Of a DNA stretch of 64,000 nucleotides, positions 26,661-37,361 are shown piece after piece. Made by a program: the position numbers and the translations under genes. Under the pieces are notes generated by a model. It searched no databases, was not told the DNA's origin, and saw only the letters and a program-made list of their open reading frames with translations. The stretch comes from Serratia marcescens. GTDB taxonomy: Bacteria > Pseudomonadota > Gammaproteobacteria > Enterobacterales > Enterobacteriaceae. Where the stretch lies: NCBI RefSeq assembly GCF_001902635.1, contig NZ_MJAO01000001.1, positions 124,001 to 188,000 on the forward strand, given 5' to 3'. Every line of letters begins with the position of its first letter. The stretch's first letter is position 1.

Positions 26661-27239
26661 ATGCGCGTTATATCACTGGCCGGTAGCCCACGCATCCCAT
26701 CACGTTCCGCCGCGCTGCTCTCGCTGAGTCAGAGCTGGCTGCGGCAGCAAGGGGTGGACGTGACGGCTTATACCCTGCACGACTTCGATGCCGAAGATCT
26801 GCTGTACGCCAACTTCAACAGCCCGGCGATCAAGGCGTTTGCCGAGCAGCTGGCGCAGGCCGACGGCCTGCTGATTTCCACGCCGGTTTATAAAGCGTCG
26901 TTCTCCGGCGCGCTGAAAACCTTGCTGGATCTGCTGCCGGAACGCGCTCTGGATCATAAGGTGGTGCTGCCGCTGGCGACCGGCGGTTCGATCGGCCACA
27001 TGCTGGCGGTGGACTATGCGCTGAAACCGGTGCTGGCGGCGCTGAAAGCGCAGGAAGTGCTGCACGGCGTATTCGCCGACGACAGCCAGATCCAGCTGGC
27101 CGGCGAAGGCGCCACGCTCACCGACGCCGTAGCCGCCCGGCTGGAAGAGGCGCTCACCAGTTTCTACCTGGCGCTTGGCCGCCGCAAACCGCCTGCGCTG
27201 CGCGTCGCCTCGCCGCTGGCGGCGCGTCAGACCGCCTGA
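26661..27239 (+). CDS. ssuE: NADPH-dependent FMN reductase SsuE
   Basis: A 192-residue flavodoxin-like reductase that supplies FMNH2 to the SsuD monooxygenase. [15 protein letters not shown] is the phosphate-binding start of the fold, and [23 protein letters not shown] is the conserved FMN-reductase segment. AAGGAG at 26650-26655 points to the ATG at 26661; the in-frame GTG at 26655 overlaps it and is rejected. It is the first gene of ssuEADCB, which lets the cell use alkanesulfonates as sulfur source when sulfate is scarce (Cbl/CysB control in E. coli). Confidence 0.95.
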   Translation: MRVISLAGSPRIPSRSAALLSLSQSWLRQQGVDVTAYTLHDFDAEDLLYANFNSPAIKAFAEQLAQADGLLISTPVYKASFSGALKTLLDLLPERALDHKVVLPLATGGSIGHMLAVDYALKPVLAALKAQEVLHGVFADDSQIQLAGEGATLTDAVAARLEEALTSFYLALGRRKPPALRVASPLAARQTA

Positions 27240-27263
27240 AACGCCGGGTAAAGGAGAGCCTGA

Positions 27264-28229
27264 ATGAAAGAACGCATCACTTTGCGGCGCTGGCTGAGCG
27301 CCGCCGCCCTCACCGGCCTGCTGTCGCTGGTTTGGGCCAACGCCGCCGTTGCGCAGGATCCGGCGCAGTTCCGCATCGGTTACCAAAAAGGCTCCGTCAG
27401 CCTGGTACTGGCGAAGAGCCACCGGCTGCTGGAGGAACGTTTCCCCGCCACCCGCATCAGCTGGATCGAGTTTCCCGCCGGCCCGCAGATGCTGGAAGCC
27501 TTGAACGTCGGCAGCATCGATCTGGGCAGCACCGGCGATATTCCGCCGATCTTCGCGCAGGCCGCCGGCGCGGATCTGTTGTATGTCGGCGTTGAGCCGC
27601 CTAAGCCCAAAGCGGAAGTGATCCTGGTGCCGGAAAACAGCCCGATCAAAACCGTCGCCGATCTGAAAGGCCATAAGGTCGCCTTCCAGAAAGGATCCAG
27701 CTCGCACAACCTGCTGCTGCGATCGCTGCAAAAAGCCGGCCTGAAGTTCACCGATATCCAGCCCGCCTATCTGACGCCCGCCGATGCACGCGCCGCCTTC
27801 CAACAAGGCAACGTCGATGCCTGGGCTATCTGGGATCCTTATTATTCCGCCGCACTGCTGCAGGGCGGCGTGCGGGTGCTTGGCGACGGCACCGATCTGA
27901 ACCAGACCGGTTCCTTCTATCTGGCGGCGCGCCCCTATGCCGAAGCCAACGGCAGCTTTATCAGCCAGGTATTGACGGTGCTGACCCAGGCCGATGCGCT
28001 CACCCGCAGCGACCGGGCGCAAAGCGTGACCCTGCTGGCCAACGCCATGGGGCTGCCCGAACCAGTGATCGCCAGCTATCTGGATCACCGCCCGCCGACC
28101 GCCATCACACCGCTCGATGCGCATACGATCGCCGCGCAGCAGCAAACCGCCGACCTGTTTTACGCCAACCGGCTGGTGCCGGTGAAGGTCGACATCTCGC
28201 AACGCATCTGGCGCCCAAGCGCACAATAA
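27264..28229 (+). CDS. ssuA: Aliphatic sulfonate-binding protein SsuA
   Basis: A 321-residue periplasmic solute-binding protein with a signal peptide ([18 protein letters not shown], cleaved near AVAQ). The NMT1/TauA-like fold shows [34 protein letters not shown] and [10 protein letters not shown]. It delivers alkanesulfonates to SsuBC. Spacing to ssuE is 24 nt and to ssuD about 20 nt, consistent with one operon. Confidence 0.94.
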   Translation: MKERITLRRWLSAAALTGLLSLVWANAAVAQDPAQFRIGYQKGSVSLVLAKSHRLLEERFPATRISWIEFPAGPQMLEALNVGSIDLGSTGDIPPIFAQAAGADLLYVGVEPPKPKAEVILVPENSPIKTVADLKGHKVAFQKGSSSHNLLLRSLQKAGLKFTDIQPAYLTPADARAAFQQGNVDAWAIWDPYYSAALLQGGVRVLGDGTDLNQTGSFYLAARPYAEANGSFISQVLTVLTQADALTRSDRAQSVTLLANAMGLPEPVIASYLDHRPPTAITPLDAHTIAAQQQTADLFYANRLVPVKVDISQRIWRPSAQ

Positions 28230-28249
28230 ACAATGGGAGAACATTGACG

Positions 28250-29398
28250 ATGAGCCTGAACGTTTTCTGGTTTTTACCCACCCACGGCGACGGCCACTAT
28301 CTTGGCAGTGCACAGGGGGCGCGCAGCGTCGATCACGGTTATTTGCAGCAGATCGCTCAGGCGGCGGATCGGCTGGGATTCGGCGGGGTGTTGATCCCCA
28401 CCGGCCGCTCGTGCGAAGACTCCTGGCTGGTGGCCGCCTCGCTGATCCCAGTCACCCAGCGGCTGAAATTTTTGGTCGCGCTGCGGCCGGGCATCATTTC
28501 CCCCACGCTGGCGGCGCGCCAGGCGGCGACGCTGGATCGCCTTTCCAACGGACGCGCGCTGTTCAATCTGGTCACCGGCGGCGATCCGGAAGAGTTGGCG
28601 GCCGAGGGGCTGCACCTTAGCCATGAAGAGCGCTACGAAGCCTCAACCGAGTTTACCCATATCTGGCGCCGGGTGCTGGAAGGTGAAACCGTCGATTTCG
28701 ACGGCAAGCATATTCAGGTGAAAGGCGCCAAACTGCTGTTCCCGCCGGTGCAGCAGCCGCGCCCGCCGCTCTATTTCGGCGGATCCTCCGCCGCCGCGCA
28801 GGATCTGGCCGCCGAACAGGTAGAACTGTACCTCACCTGGGGAGAGCCGCCGGCGCAGGTTAAAGAGAAGATCGAAGAAGTGCGCGCCAAAGCGGCGGCG
28901 AAAGGCCGCCAGGTACGCTTCGGTATCCGCCTGCATGTCATCGTGCGGGAAACCAGCGAAGAGGCCTGGCGCGCCGCCAACCGGCTGATCGCGCACCTCG
29001 ATGAGGAAACCATCGCCAACGCGCAGCAGGCCTTTGCGCGCTTCGATTCCGTCGGCCAACGGCGCATGGCGGCGCTGCACGGCGGCAAAAAGGATAAGCT
29101 GGAGATCAGCCCGAACCTGTGGGCCGGCATCGGCCTGGTGCGCGGCGGCGCCGGTACCGCGCTGGTGGGTGATGGCCCGACGATCGCGGCGCGTATGCAG
29201 GAATATGCCGACCTGGGCATCGACACCTTTATTCTCTCCGGCTATCCGCATCTGGAAGAGGCCTACCGCGTCGGCGAACTGCTGTTCCCGCACCTCGATC
29301 TGGCGCAGGAGGAAACGCCCACGCGCCTTCAGCCGGTGCGCCCGCAGGGAGAAGTGGTGGCCAACATTTATGTTCCACAAAAAGTGTCGCAGAGTTGA
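28250..29398 (+). CDS. ssuD: FMNH2-dependent alkanesulfonate monooxygenase
   Basis: A 382-residue bacterial-luciferase-like enzyme that cleaves alkanesulfonates to aldehyde and sulfite using FMNH2 from SsuE and O2. [15 protein letters not shown], the active-site segment GRSCEDSWL (Cys54-type position) and the mobile-loop region with RSDKLEI-like residues fit SsuD. GGGAGA lies upstream; the ATG at 28250 was chosen over an in-frame TTG at 28244. Confidence 0.96.
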   Translation: MSLNVFWFLPTHGDGHYLGSAQGARSVDHGYLQQIAQAADRLGFGGVLIPTGRSCEDSWLVAASLIPVTQRLKFLVALRPGIISPTLAARQAATLDRLSNGRALFNLVTGGDPEELAAEGLHLSHEERYEASTEFTHIWRRVLEGETVDFDGKHIQVKGAKLLFPPVQQPRPPLYFGGSSAAAQDLAAEQVELYLTWGEPPAQVKEKIEEVRAKAAAKGRQVRFGIRLHVIVRETSEEAWRAANRLIAHLDEETIANAQQAFARFDSVGQRRMAALHGGKKDKLEISPNLWAGIGLVRGGAGTALVGDGPTIAARMQEYADLGIDTFILSGYPHLEEAYRVGELLFPHLDLAQEETPTRLQPVRPQGEVVANIYVPQKVSQS

Positions 29399-29409
29399 GG
29401 AGCGCCCCG

Positions 29410-30204
29410 ATGGCAAAGAACGCGCAACGCATCCTGTATCAGCTAGCCCCTTGGGCGCTGCCGCTGGCGCTGGTGATCGTCTGGCAGATCGCCGTCGAAA
29501 CCGGCTGGCTGTCCAACCGCATTCTGCCGGCGCCGAGCGCGGTGCTGGCCGCCTTCTGGAGCCTGAGCCAAAGCGGCGAACTGTGGCAGCACCTGAGCAT
29601 CAGCAGCCAGCGCGCGCTGATCGGCTTTGGCATCGGCGGCAGCATCGGTCTGATCCTCGGCTTTATCACCGGGCTGTCGCGCTGGGGCGAGCGCCTGCTG
29701 GACAGCTCGGTGCAAATGATCCGCAACGTGCCGCACCTGGCGCTGATCCCGCTGGTGATCCTGTGGTTCGGCATCGATGAATCCGCCAAGATCTTTCTGG
29801 TGGCGCTCGGCACATTGTTCCCGATTTATCTCAACACCTATCACGGCATCAAAAACATCGATCGCGGCCTGCTAGAGATGGCCCGCAGTTACGGTCTGAG
29901 CGGTTTCCGCCTGTTTACGCAGGTGGTGCTGCCGGGCGCGCTGCCGTCGATTATGGTCGGCGTGCGCTTCGCCCTCGGATTCATGTGGCTGACGCTGATC
30001 GTCGCCGAAACGATCTCGGCCAATTCAGGCATCGGCTATCTGGCGATGAATGCGCGCGAATTCCTGCAAACCGACGTGGTGGTGGTGGCGATCGTGCTGT
30101 ACGCCCTGCTCGGCAAGCTGGCGGACGTTGGTGCGCAGCTGCTGGAACGCGTCTGGTTGCGCTGGCATCCGGCCTATCAACTGAAACAGGGAGAAGCGCT
30201 ATGA
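29410..30204 (+). CDS. ssuC: Sulfonate ABC transporter permease SsuC
   Basis: A 264-residue inner-membrane permease of the binding-protein-dependent type with about six helices and the EAA-type cytoplasmic loop [26 protein letters not shown], which docks on SsuB. GAGGAGCG precedes the ATG at 29410. The stop overlaps the ssuB start (ATGA). Confidence 0.95.
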   Translation: MAKNAQRILYQLAPWALPLALVIVWQIAVETGWLSNRILPAPSAVLAAFWSLSQSGELWQHLSISSQRALIGFGIGGSIGLILGFITGLSRWGERLLDSSVQMIRNVPHLALIPLVILWFGIDESAKIFLVALGTLFPIYLNTYHGIKNIDRGLLEMARSYGLSGFRLFTQVVLPGALPSIMVGVRFALGFMWLTLIVAETISANSGIGYLAMNAREFLQTDVVVVAIVLYALLGKLADVGAQLLERVWLRWHPAYQLKQGEAL

Positions 30205-30974
30205 CCCTTCCCGCTCGCCTTGCGCAAGGCACGCCGGTGACGCTGGAGTCCATTAGCAAACGTTACGGCAGCCGCACGGTGCTGGACAATATTCAGCTGC
30301 GTATTTCCGCCGGGCAGTTCGTGGCGGTGGTGGGCCGCAGCGGTTGCGGCAAGAGCACCCTGCTGCGTCTGTTGGCCGGCCTGGAACAGGCCAGCAACGG
30401 CGCGCTGCTCAGTGGCAACGCGCCACTTGCCGCCGCTAAAGAAGATACCCGGTTGATGTTTCAGGATGCGCGCCTGCTGCCGTGGAAAACGGTGATCGAC
30501 AACGTGGGCCTGGGGCTGCGCGGCCAGTGGCGCGACGCGGCGTTGCAGGCGCTGGCTGCGGTCGGCTTGGCGGATCGCGCCCACGACTGGCCCGCAGCGC
30601 TGTCCGGTGGGCAAAAGCAGCGGGTCGCTCTGGCGCGCGCGTTGATCCACCGCCCTCGCCTATTGCTGCTGGACGAACCGCTCGGGGCACTGGATGCCCT
30701 GACGCGTATTGAAATGCAGGGGCTGATAGAAACGCTGTGGCAACAGCATGGTTTTACCGTACTGTTGGTCACGCACGACGTCAGCGAAGCCATCGCGCTG
30801 GCGGATCGGGTGATCCTGATCGAAGAGGGGCACATCGTGCTGGATCTCACCCTCGATCTGCCACGCCCACGCCGCAAAGGCTCAGCCAGGCTGGCGGAGC
30901 TGGAGGCAGAAGTGCTGGAACGGGTGTTATCGCCGCCGGTCACAGCGGCCAGCCCACGCCAGGCGGTGAATTGA
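30201..30974 (+). CDS. ssuB: Sulfonate ABC transporter ATPase SsuB
   Basis: A 257-residue ABC ATPase with Walker [11 protein letters not shown], signature [15 protein letters not shown], Walker [13 protein letters not shown] and the switch His in [11 protein letters not shown]. It energises uptake of alkanesulfonates through SsuC. It is translationally coupled to ssuC by a 4-nt overlap and is the last gene of the operon; a hairpin follows. Confidence 0.96.
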   Translation: MTLPARLAQGTPVTLESISKRYGSRTVLDNIQLRISAGQFVAVVGRSGCGKSTLLRLLAGLEQASNGALLSGNAPLAAAKEDTRLMFQDARLLPWKTVIDNVGLGLRGQWRDAALQALAAVGLADRAHDWPAALSGGQKQRVALARALIHRPRLLLLDEPLGALDALTRIEMQGLIETLWQQHGFTVLLVTHDVSEAIALADRVILIEEGHIVLDLTLDLPRPRRKGSARLAELEAEVLERVLSPPVTAASPRQAVN

Positions 30975-30984
30975 ACGATTAAAA

Positions 30985-31008
30985 AAGGGACGGCGCAGGC
31001 CGTCCCTT
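30985..31008. terminator. Bidirectional terminator between ssuB and pepN
   Basis: A perfect 10-bp stem AAGGGACGGC / GCCGTCCCTT has a 4-nt loop. On the minus strand it is followed by TTTTAATCG after the stem, making a good pepN terminator; it is weaker for ssuB. Confidence 0.85.
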
Positions 31009-31029
31009 GATCGATTCACCGTGAAAAGA

Positions 31030-33648
31030 TCAGGCGTCGAGCGCCTTGCTGATCTTCTCGTACAGATCGCCGGACAGGTTTTCCAACCCTTTCAGCTGTT
31101 CCAGCGCCTTGCGCATCAACGCCTGGCGGCCGGCATCGTAACGCTTGAGGCGAATCAGCGGTTCAATCAGACGCGCGGCAATCTGCGGGTTGCGCTGGTT
31201 AAGATCGCTGAGGATCTCTGCCAGGAACTGATAGCCGCTGCCGTCTGCCGCATGGAACGCCGCCGGGTTGCCGGAAGCGAAGCCGCCGATCAGCGAACGG
31301 GTGCGGTTCGGGTTGCCCAGGCTGAACGAACGGTGTTGCAGCAGCGCACGCACCTTGCTCAATACGTCCGCCGCCGGGCTGCCGCCCTGCAGCACGAACC
31401 ATTTGTCCATCACCAGACCATCCTGGTGCCAACGCTCGTCGAACGCCGCCAGCAGGGTATCGCGGCACGGCAGCTGGGCCGCTACCGCGGCGGACAGCGC
31501 CGCCAACGAATCGGTCATGTTGTCCGCCTGACGATACTGTTCGCTCACCAGCTGGTCAGCCAGCGCGGCGTCTTCGCCGAACGCCAGATAGCCCAGGCAA
31601 ACATTACGCAGGGCGCGCTTGGCAATCTCGGCGTGCTCCACGCGGTAACCGTCGGTCTTGTTGGCGTGGTACACCGCCAGCCATTCATCGGCCAACTCCC
31701 GTGCCAGGCAACGTACGATCGCTTCGTGCACCGCAGCGATCGCTTCCGGATCGATGGTAGCAAACAGCTCGGCGATTTCGTTTTCCGACGGTAGCGTCAG
31801 AATCTGCGCCGCCAGCGCCGGATCCAGCTTCTCGTCCAACAGCACCGCGCGGAACGCGTCGGCCACGTGCAGCGGCAGCGACAACGGCTGTTTCTGCTGG
31901 TGCCGTGCCACGTTCAGTTTGATATAGGTTGCCAGCAGACTCTGCGCCGCATCCCAACGCGCAAATTCATTGCGCGCGTGCTGCATCAGGAAGGTCAACT
32001 GCTGATCGCTATACGGGTAATCCAGCTTCACCGGCGCGGAGAATTCGCGCAGCAGCGACGGCACCGGCTTGTGCGCCACGCCGTCGAACACGAAGGTCTG
32101 CTCCGCTTCGGTAACGTTCAACACGTTGTTGACCGGCAGGCCGCCTTTCTGCAGCGCGATGACGTTGCCTTCGCTGTCATACAATTCAATATCCAGCGGA
32201 ATGTGCAGCGGCAGCTTCTCCGGTTGATCGGCAGTCGGCGCGGTTTTCTGGCTGACATGCAGGCGATACTGCTGAGTTCCCGCATCGTACTCATCACGCA
32301 CCGTCAACAGCGGCGTACCGGACTGGCTATACCAGCGGCGGAAGCGCGACAGATCGACGTTGGACGCATCCTCCATCGCCTGCACGAAATCGTCGCAGGT
32401 GGCGGCGCTGCCGTCGTGGCGTTCGAAATAGAGCTGCATCCCTTTCTGGAAGTTCGCCTCCCCCAGCAGGGTGTGCATCATGCGGATCACTTCGGAACCC
32501 TTTTCATACACCGTCAGGGTGTAAAAGTTGTTCATCTCGATCACTTTGTCCGGGCGGATGGCGTGCGCCATCGGACTGGCGTCTTCGGCGAACTGCGCGC
32601 CGCGCATCACGCGCACGTTATCGATGCGGTTGACCGAGCGCGATCCCAGATCGGAACTGAACTCCTGATCGCGGAACACCGTCAGCCCCTCTTTCAGGCT
32701 GAGCTGGAACCAGTCGCGGCAGGTCACGCGGTTGCCGGTCCAGTTGTGGAAGTATTCGTGGCCGATCACCGCTTCGATGTTCAGGTAATCCTTGTCGGTG
32801 GCGGTTTCCGCCTTCGCCAACACATACTTGGAGTTAAAGATGTTTAACCCTTTGTTCTCCATCGCACCCATATTGAAGAAGTCGACCGCCACGATCATAT
32901 AAATGTCGAGATCGTATTCTAGGCCGAAGCGGGTCTCGTCCCACTTCATCGAGTTCTTCAGCGAGGTCATTGCCCAGTCGGCGCGATCCAGATTGCCGCG
33001 ATCGACGAACAGTTCCAGCGCCACCTTACGGCCGGAACGGGTGGTGAAGCTGTCGCGCAGCACGTCGAAATCCCCCGCCACCAGCGCGAACAGGTAACAC
33101 GGTTTCGGGAACGGATCCTGCCATTGCACCCAGTGACGGCCGTCGGCCAATTCACCCTGGCCGATGCGGTTGCCGTTCGACAGCAGGAACGGATAGCGCG
33201 CCTTGTCGGCCACGATGCGGGTGGTAAAGCGCGCCAGCACGTCCGGGCGATCCTGGTAATAGGTAATGTGGTGGAAACCTTCGGCTTCGCACTGCGTGCA
33301 CAGTGCGTCGCCGGACAGGTACAACCCTTCCAGCGCAGTATTTTTCGCCGGGTGAATATCGTTGACGATGGTGAGAGTGAATTCTGCCGGCAACGCTTCG
33401 ATGATCAGCTGGTTATCCTGCTGACGGAAGGCGCTCCAGGGTTGGCCGTCGACCTGAATGCTCACCAGCGTCAGGTCTTCGCCATCCAGCACCAGCGGTG
33501 CGCCGGCCGCGCCCTGACGTTTGATTTTACTGACGGCGGTCACGCGCGTGGTTTCCGCATCCAGACTGAAGTCCAAATCGATATCGGTCGTGGTGTAATC
33601 GGGCGCGCGATAATCGTGGCGGTATTTTGCCTGTGGCTGTTGTGTCAT
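31030..33648 (-). CDS. pepN: Aminopeptidase N
   Basis: An 872-residue M1 zinc aminopeptidase, the main broad-specificity aminopeptidase in enterobacteria. The substrate-anchoring exopeptidase motif GAMENKG (about residue 261) and the zinc motif HEYFH with the third ligand Glu in LKEGLTVFRDQEF (about residues 297-320) are intact. Length is close to E. coli PepN (870). In E. coli it is divergent from pncB; here a diguanylate cyclase gene is inserted between them. Confidence 0.97.
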   Translation of the reverse strand: MTQQPQAKYRHDYRAPDYTTTDIDLDFSLDAETTRVTAVSKIKRQGAAGAPLVLDGEDLTLVSIQVDGQPWSAFRQQDNQLIIEALPAEFTLTIVNDIHPAKNTALEGLYLSGDALCTQCEAEGFHHITYYQDRPDVLARFTTRIVADKARYPFLLSNGNRIGQGELADGRHWVQWQDPFPKPCYLFALVAGDFDVLRDSFTTRSGRKVALELFVDRGNLDRADWAMTSLKNSMKWDETRFGLEYDLDIYMIVAVDFFNMGAMENKGLNIFNSKYVLAKAETATDKDYLNIEAVIGHEYFHNWTGNRVTCRDWFQLSLKEGLTVFRDQEFSSDLGSRSVNRIDNVRVMRGAQFAEDASPMAHAIRPDKVIEMNNFYTLTVYEKGSEVIRMMHTLLGEANFQKGMQLYFERHDGSAATCDDFVQAMEDASNVDLSRFRRWYSQSGTPLLTVRDEYDAGTQQYRLHVSQKTAPTADQPEKLPLHIPLDIELYDSEGNVIALQKGGLPVNNVLNVTEAEQTFVFDGVAHKPVPSLLREFSAPVKLDYPYSDQQLTFLMQHARNEFARWDAAQSLLATYIKLNVARHQQKQPLSLPLHVADAFRAVLLDEKLDPALAAQILTLPSENEIAELFATIDPEAIAAVHEAIVRCLARELADEWLAVYHANKTDGYRVEHAEIAKRALRNVCLGYLAFGEDAALADQLVSEQYRQADNMTDSLAALSAAVAAQLPCRDTLLAAFDERWHQDGLVMDKWFVLQGGSPAADVLSKVRALLQHRSFSLGNPNRTRSLIGGFASGNPAAFHAADGSGYQFLAEILSDLNQRNPQIAARLIEPLIRLKRYDAGRQALMRKALEQLKGLENLSGDLYEKISKALDA

Positions 33649-33985
33649 AAAAACCCTTAAACGTCTCAGTGAGTTATAGGTGCCAGGCCGCTCTTCTCCT
33701 TCGGACCGCAGCCGGTGTGTTCCCCTGCGGCGCGCGGCGGGCCTGAATTGTGAATAAACTGTATCACAGCTGGCCGAAAAGCCCAGAGCAGCCGGGCGGC
33801 CACGATAGAGAAATCAGAGGCAAATCATAATTCGCCCGCCTGACATCAGCTCGGTTGACCTATGGCTAAATAAAAATCAGCATTTAATGCTAAAAAACCG
33901 CCATCTGGGTGCGCCGGCATAGTTGAGGCGACACAGGCGGCATGGTGGTATAATTGCCGAATCAGGCCCAGGGATGACTCGCACT
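33649..33985 (+). other. pepN-diguanylate cyclase divergent intergenic region
   Basis: This 337-bp stretch has no gene. It holds the promoters of both divergent genes. For the cyclase, TGGTATAAT at 33946-33954 is a perfect extended -10 element, predicting a start near 33961 and a leader of about 25 nt. A small inverted repeat AGCAT tta ATGCT with flanking A-runs lies near 33878-33890. Confidence 0.55.
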
Positions 33986-35686
33986 ATGAAAATTAAATAC
34001 GCAATCTATTTTTTTACCCTGTGCCTAATGACCTCCTTCTCGCTGTTCATTGTCGAAGAGCTGCTCGAAGCCCATACCGACTACCGCGACAACCAGCTCA
34101 ATCTGTACAAAATTGATCGCGCCAAAGAGATCTCCGAGGCCTTTCAGGCGTCGTTGCACGCCCACCGCCTAAAACGGTTGAGCCTGATCGATCCGCAGAT
34201 CACCCGCGCGCAATGTTTGGTTGCCGATCGGGTGGCGCGCGAGAAAATCGCCCGGATCCGCGAGCATCTGAACGATGCAGTGGCCAAACAGCTCGGCGTG
34301 CGGCAAAAAATCGCCGCGCTGTCGATGATCGGCCTGATGGAACAGCTGCTGGATAATGACAATCTGCAGCTTTCTCAGGTCAACAACGCCAATGCCAATC
34401 TGTTCAATATCAACAGCGCCTATTACATCTCGCAGACCAGCAAGAACTATTACCGCTACACTTACGATACCCGGATGGTGGATACCGACTCCTTTATGTT
34501 TCTCGAAGCAATCCGCCTCAACAACCGGCTGAATATGTCGCTGACGGAGCTAAGCGATCAGATTATCGATGTCAACGTCAACCCGCTCGACAGCAAAGAC
34601 GCCTATCTGAAGTCCATCCAGCTGACCGGCGTATTGAACGCGCTGAGCACCCGACTGATCTTTATGAAGATCAACTACGACGACGTGCAAACCACCGACA
34701 TCGTCAATCAATTGCTTACCCAGGTGTCTGCCGAACGCCTCAAACAGATCACCGATGGGATGTATACCGCCATCAATACCCAAAAGCCTTATCCCGCAGC
34801 GCTTATCTCGCGCTACGTCGACGAGCTGAGCGCGCTTTCGCAGGCGCTGTATCAGCGCAGCTTCGAGTTGGAAACCGTCGCCTCACGCCACAAGATTTAC
34901 GACAGCCAGACCACCATTTACGGCATGATCGCGCTCACCGGTCTGGTGGTGTTGCTGTTCATTTTGCCGGCGCTGGTGTTCTGCACCAACATCAACCGTT
35001 GGCTGACCAAAACCCACAACAACATCGTGCGGCTGTCGCGCGGCGAGATGAATATCGACCGCAACGACGCCTTCTACAGCCGGGAACTGATCGCCATCAG
35101 CGACGCCATTCAGCAACTCAGGCAGTACCAGTTGGACAAGGTCTCGCTGGAGAGCGAGAAACAGCTGCTGATTAAAGAACTCGAGGCCTCTTCCTTCCTC
35201 GATCCGCTCACCAACATTTATAACCGCCGCAAGTTCTTTCTCGAATGCCAACTGTTGGGCGACGGCAGCTACCCGCAGGCCTTTTGCCTGATCGACATCG
35301 ACAACTTCAAACAGCTCAACGACAGCTATGGCCACGACGTGGGTGACCGGGCGTTGGTGGAATTCGGCCATTTGCTGCAACGCGCGTTCCGCGCCAGCGA
35401 CATTTTCTGCCGCTACGGCGGCGAAGAGTTCGCGGTGCTGCTGGGCAGTTGCTCTTTGGACAACGCGCGGGACATCATGGAGCAGCTGCGCGCCCGCACC
35501 CATCGCCTGACGTTGAATCTGGCCGACGGGCGGCAAGTGCGTTTCACCACCAGTTGCGGCATTGCGCCGGTCAATGCGTTCACCGCGTTGCAGGGGGCGA
35601 TCAAACAGGCGGACGAAGCGCTCTATTTTTGCAAAAAGAACGGCAAAGATCGGGTCAGCGTGCACACCCAAGTCGGGTTTATCTGA
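33986..35686 (+). CDS. Membrane-anchored diguanylate cyclase (GGDEF family)
   Basis: A 566-residue protein (ATG 33986; an ATG at 33974 is possible) that would make c-di-GMP. It has an N-terminal helix (residues about 4-22), a large periplasmic region of about 285 residues with no motif I recognise, a second helix (about 311-335), a HAMP-like linker and a C-terminal GGDEF domain. The active-site motif is GGEEF (478-482) in RYGGEEF, and the inhibitory I-site RASD (469-472) is five residues upstream, so it should be active and subject to product inhibition. It has no EAL domain. It is preceded by an extended -10 promoter and is absent from this position in E. coli. Confidence 0.92.
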   Translation: MKIKYAIYFFTLCLMTSFSLFIVEELLEAHTDYRDNQLNLYKIDRAKEISEAFQASLHAHRLKRLSLIDPQITRAQCLVADRVAREKIARIREHLNDAVAKQLGVRQKIAALSMIGLMEQLLDNDNLQLSQVNNANANLFNINSAYYISQTSKNYYRYTYDTRMVDTDSFMFLEAIRLNNRLNMSLTELSDQIIDVNVNPLDSKDAYLKSIQLTGVLNALSTRLIFMKINYDDVQTTDIVNQLLTQVSAERLKQITDGMYTAINTQKPYPAALISRYVDELSALSQALYQRSFELETVASRHKIYDSQTTIYGMIALTGLVVLLFILPALVFCTNINRWLTKTHNNIVRLSRGEMNIDRNDAFYSRELIAISDAIQQLRQYQLDKVSLESEKQLLIKELEASSFLDPLTNIYNRRKFFLECQLLGDGSYPQAFCLIDIDNFKQLNDSYGHDVGDRALVEFGHLLQRAFRASDIFCRYGGEEFAVLLGSCSLDNARDIMEQLRARTHRLTLNLADGRQVRFTTSCGIAPVNAFTALQGAIKQADEALYFCKKNGKDRVSVHTQVGFI

Positions 35687-35691
35687 TTAGC

Positions 35692-35709
35692 TGTTTAAAA
35701 TAATTAACA
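35692..35709 (+). promoter_or_regulatory. NadR-like box upstream of pncB
   Basis: TGTTTA aaataa TTAACA differs in one base from the enterobacterial NadR consensus TGTTTA-N6-TAAACA. It lies 232 bp upstream of pncB and 6 bp after the cyclase stop codon. E. coli pncB is NadR-repressed. The distance to the start codon is larger than expected, so this is tentative. Confidence 0.45.
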
Positions 35710-35941
35710 TTATAATTTTTATGACTAATTAGGCTAAGTCATTCACCTTACAGGCATATCTGGCCTTTTTTTCGCCCCGCCGCCGCCTGGCCGTCATAAA
35801 GGCACGTTTAATCCTCGACCCGCTTTGGTGATTTATGGTGTGATGCGGCTTCAATAACAGGATAATCCGGGTATACTCCACCCCCACTTTTATGATTATC
35901 CGGATTTGGACACGCGCCTGACGAGGATGCTGTAACGCGCT

Positions 35942-37147
35942 ATGACTCAATACGCTTCCCCGATTTTGACATCACTGCTTGATACCGACGCTTATAAGCT
36001 TCATATGCAACAAGCAGTGTTCCATCGCTATCCCGCCATCAGCGTGGCGGCGGAATTCCGCTGCCGCGGCGACGATCTGCTGGGCGAATATGCCGACGAG
36101 ATCCGCGCGCAGGTAGCGCTGATGAGCCAACTGGCGCTGACCGACGCCGAATTCGCTTACCTCTCGGGCCTGCCCTTCTTCCGGCAGGATTACCTGAACT
36201 GGCTGCGGGCGTTCCGCTACGACCCGCAGCAGGTAACCATCGACAACCATGACGGCAAGCTGCAAATCCGCATCGCCGGGCCATGGCGCGAGGTGATCAT
36301 GTGGGAGGTACCACTGCTGGCGGTGATCAGCGAGGTGGTACACCGCCGGCGTTCTCCGCAGGCGACGCCGGAACAAGCGGTGGCGCATCTGCAATCCAAG
36401 CTGGCGCAGTTCAAAACGCTGGCGGGCGATCTGGATCTCTCGCGCTTCAAACTGATGGACTTCGGCACCCGCCGCCGTTTCTCTCAGGGCGTGCAGCAGG
36501 CCATCGTCAGCACATTGCAGGCCGAATTCCCGTACCTGTCGGGCACCAGCAATTACGATCTGGCGCACCAGCTGGGCCTGGCGCCGGTCGGCACTCAGGC
36601 GCATGAGTGGTTCCAGGCGCACCAGCAAATCAGCCCAGTGCTGGCCAACAGCCAACGCGCTGCGCTGCAGGCATGGCTGGATGAATACCCGGATCAACTC
36701 GGCATCGCGCTCACCGACTGCATCACCATGGACGCCTTCCTGCGCGATTTCGGCCCGCAGTTCGCCGAACGTTATCAGGGGCTGCGCCACGACTCGGGCG
36801 ATCCCGTCGAGTGGGGTGAAAAAGCCATCGCCCACTATCAAAAGCTGGGCATCGACCCGATGAGCAAAACGCTGGTGTTCTCGGACAACCTGGACCTGGA
36901 AAAAGCGCTGGCGCTCTATCGCCATTTCTATCAACGCATCAATCTCGGATTCGGCATCGGCACACGCCTGACCTGCGATATTCCGGGCGTCAAACCGTTG
37001 AATATCGTGATTAAACTGGTCGAGTGCAAGGGCAAGCCGGTGGCCAAGCTCTCCGACAGCCCCGGCAAGACGATCTGTCAAGACCAGGCGTTCGTCAGAG
37101 CCCTGCGCAAGGCCTTCGACCTGCCGCTGGTGAAGAAAGCCAGCTGA
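35942..37147 (+). CDS. pncB: Nicotinate phosphoribosyltransferase
   Basis: A 401-residue enzyme that makes nicotinate mononucleotide from nicotinate and PRPP with ATP hydrolysis, the salvage entry of NAD synthesis. Conserved parts are [39 protein letters not shown] and [15 protein letters not shown]; the phosphorylated His of the Salmonella enzyme lies in the [12 protein letters not shown] segment. A 12-bp-stem terminator follows. Confidence 0.97.
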   Translation: MTQYASPILTSLLDTDAYKLHMQQAVFHRYPAISVAAEFRCRGDDLLGEYADEIRAQVALMSQLALTDAEFAYLSGLPFFRQDYLNWLRAFRYDPQQVTIDNHDGKLQIRIAGPWREVIMWEVPLLAVISEVVHRRRSPQATPEQAVAHLQSKLAQFKTLAGDLDLSRFKLMDFGTRRRFSQGVQQAIVSTLQAEFPYLSGTSNYDLAHQLGLAPVGTQAHEWFQAHQQISPVLANSQRAALQAWLDEYPDQLGIALTDCITMDAFLRDFGPQFAERYQGLRHDSGDPVEWGEKAIAHYQKLGIDPMSKTLVFSDNLDLEKALALYRHFYQRINLGFGIGTRLTCDIPGVKPLNIVIKLVECKGKPVAKLSDSPGKTICQDQAFVRALRKAFDLPLVKKAS

Positions 37148-37165
37148 TCCTTCTTTTATAACAGC

Positions 37166-37206
37166 AAAACAAAGCCGAGCGGATTTGCGCGCCGGCTTTG
37201 TTTTTA
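37166..37206 (+). terminator. pncB terminator
   Basis: A perfect 12-bp stem AAAACAAAGCCG / CGGCTTTGTTTT with a 15-nt loop ends in a run of T. Confidence 0.9.
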
Positions 37207-37361
37207 TCCCGAACGCCCTCTTTTCAGCCAGCCGCAATAAATGTTGCGCCAATCCGATGATTTCTGCTTGTGCTCTGCACCGCGGCAAGTAACATAGCTA
37301 TTACCCCCATATTCTTGGGTTGTAAGCTATTTCTAAACCAAATTATTAAAGAGAGAAATCT

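Noticed and set aside
26700-28313. 537-codon minus-strand ORF opposite ssuE-ssuA
   Set aside because: Antisense shadow with repetitive Gln/Arg/Gly composition; the plus strand has the ssu genes with ribosome-binding sites.
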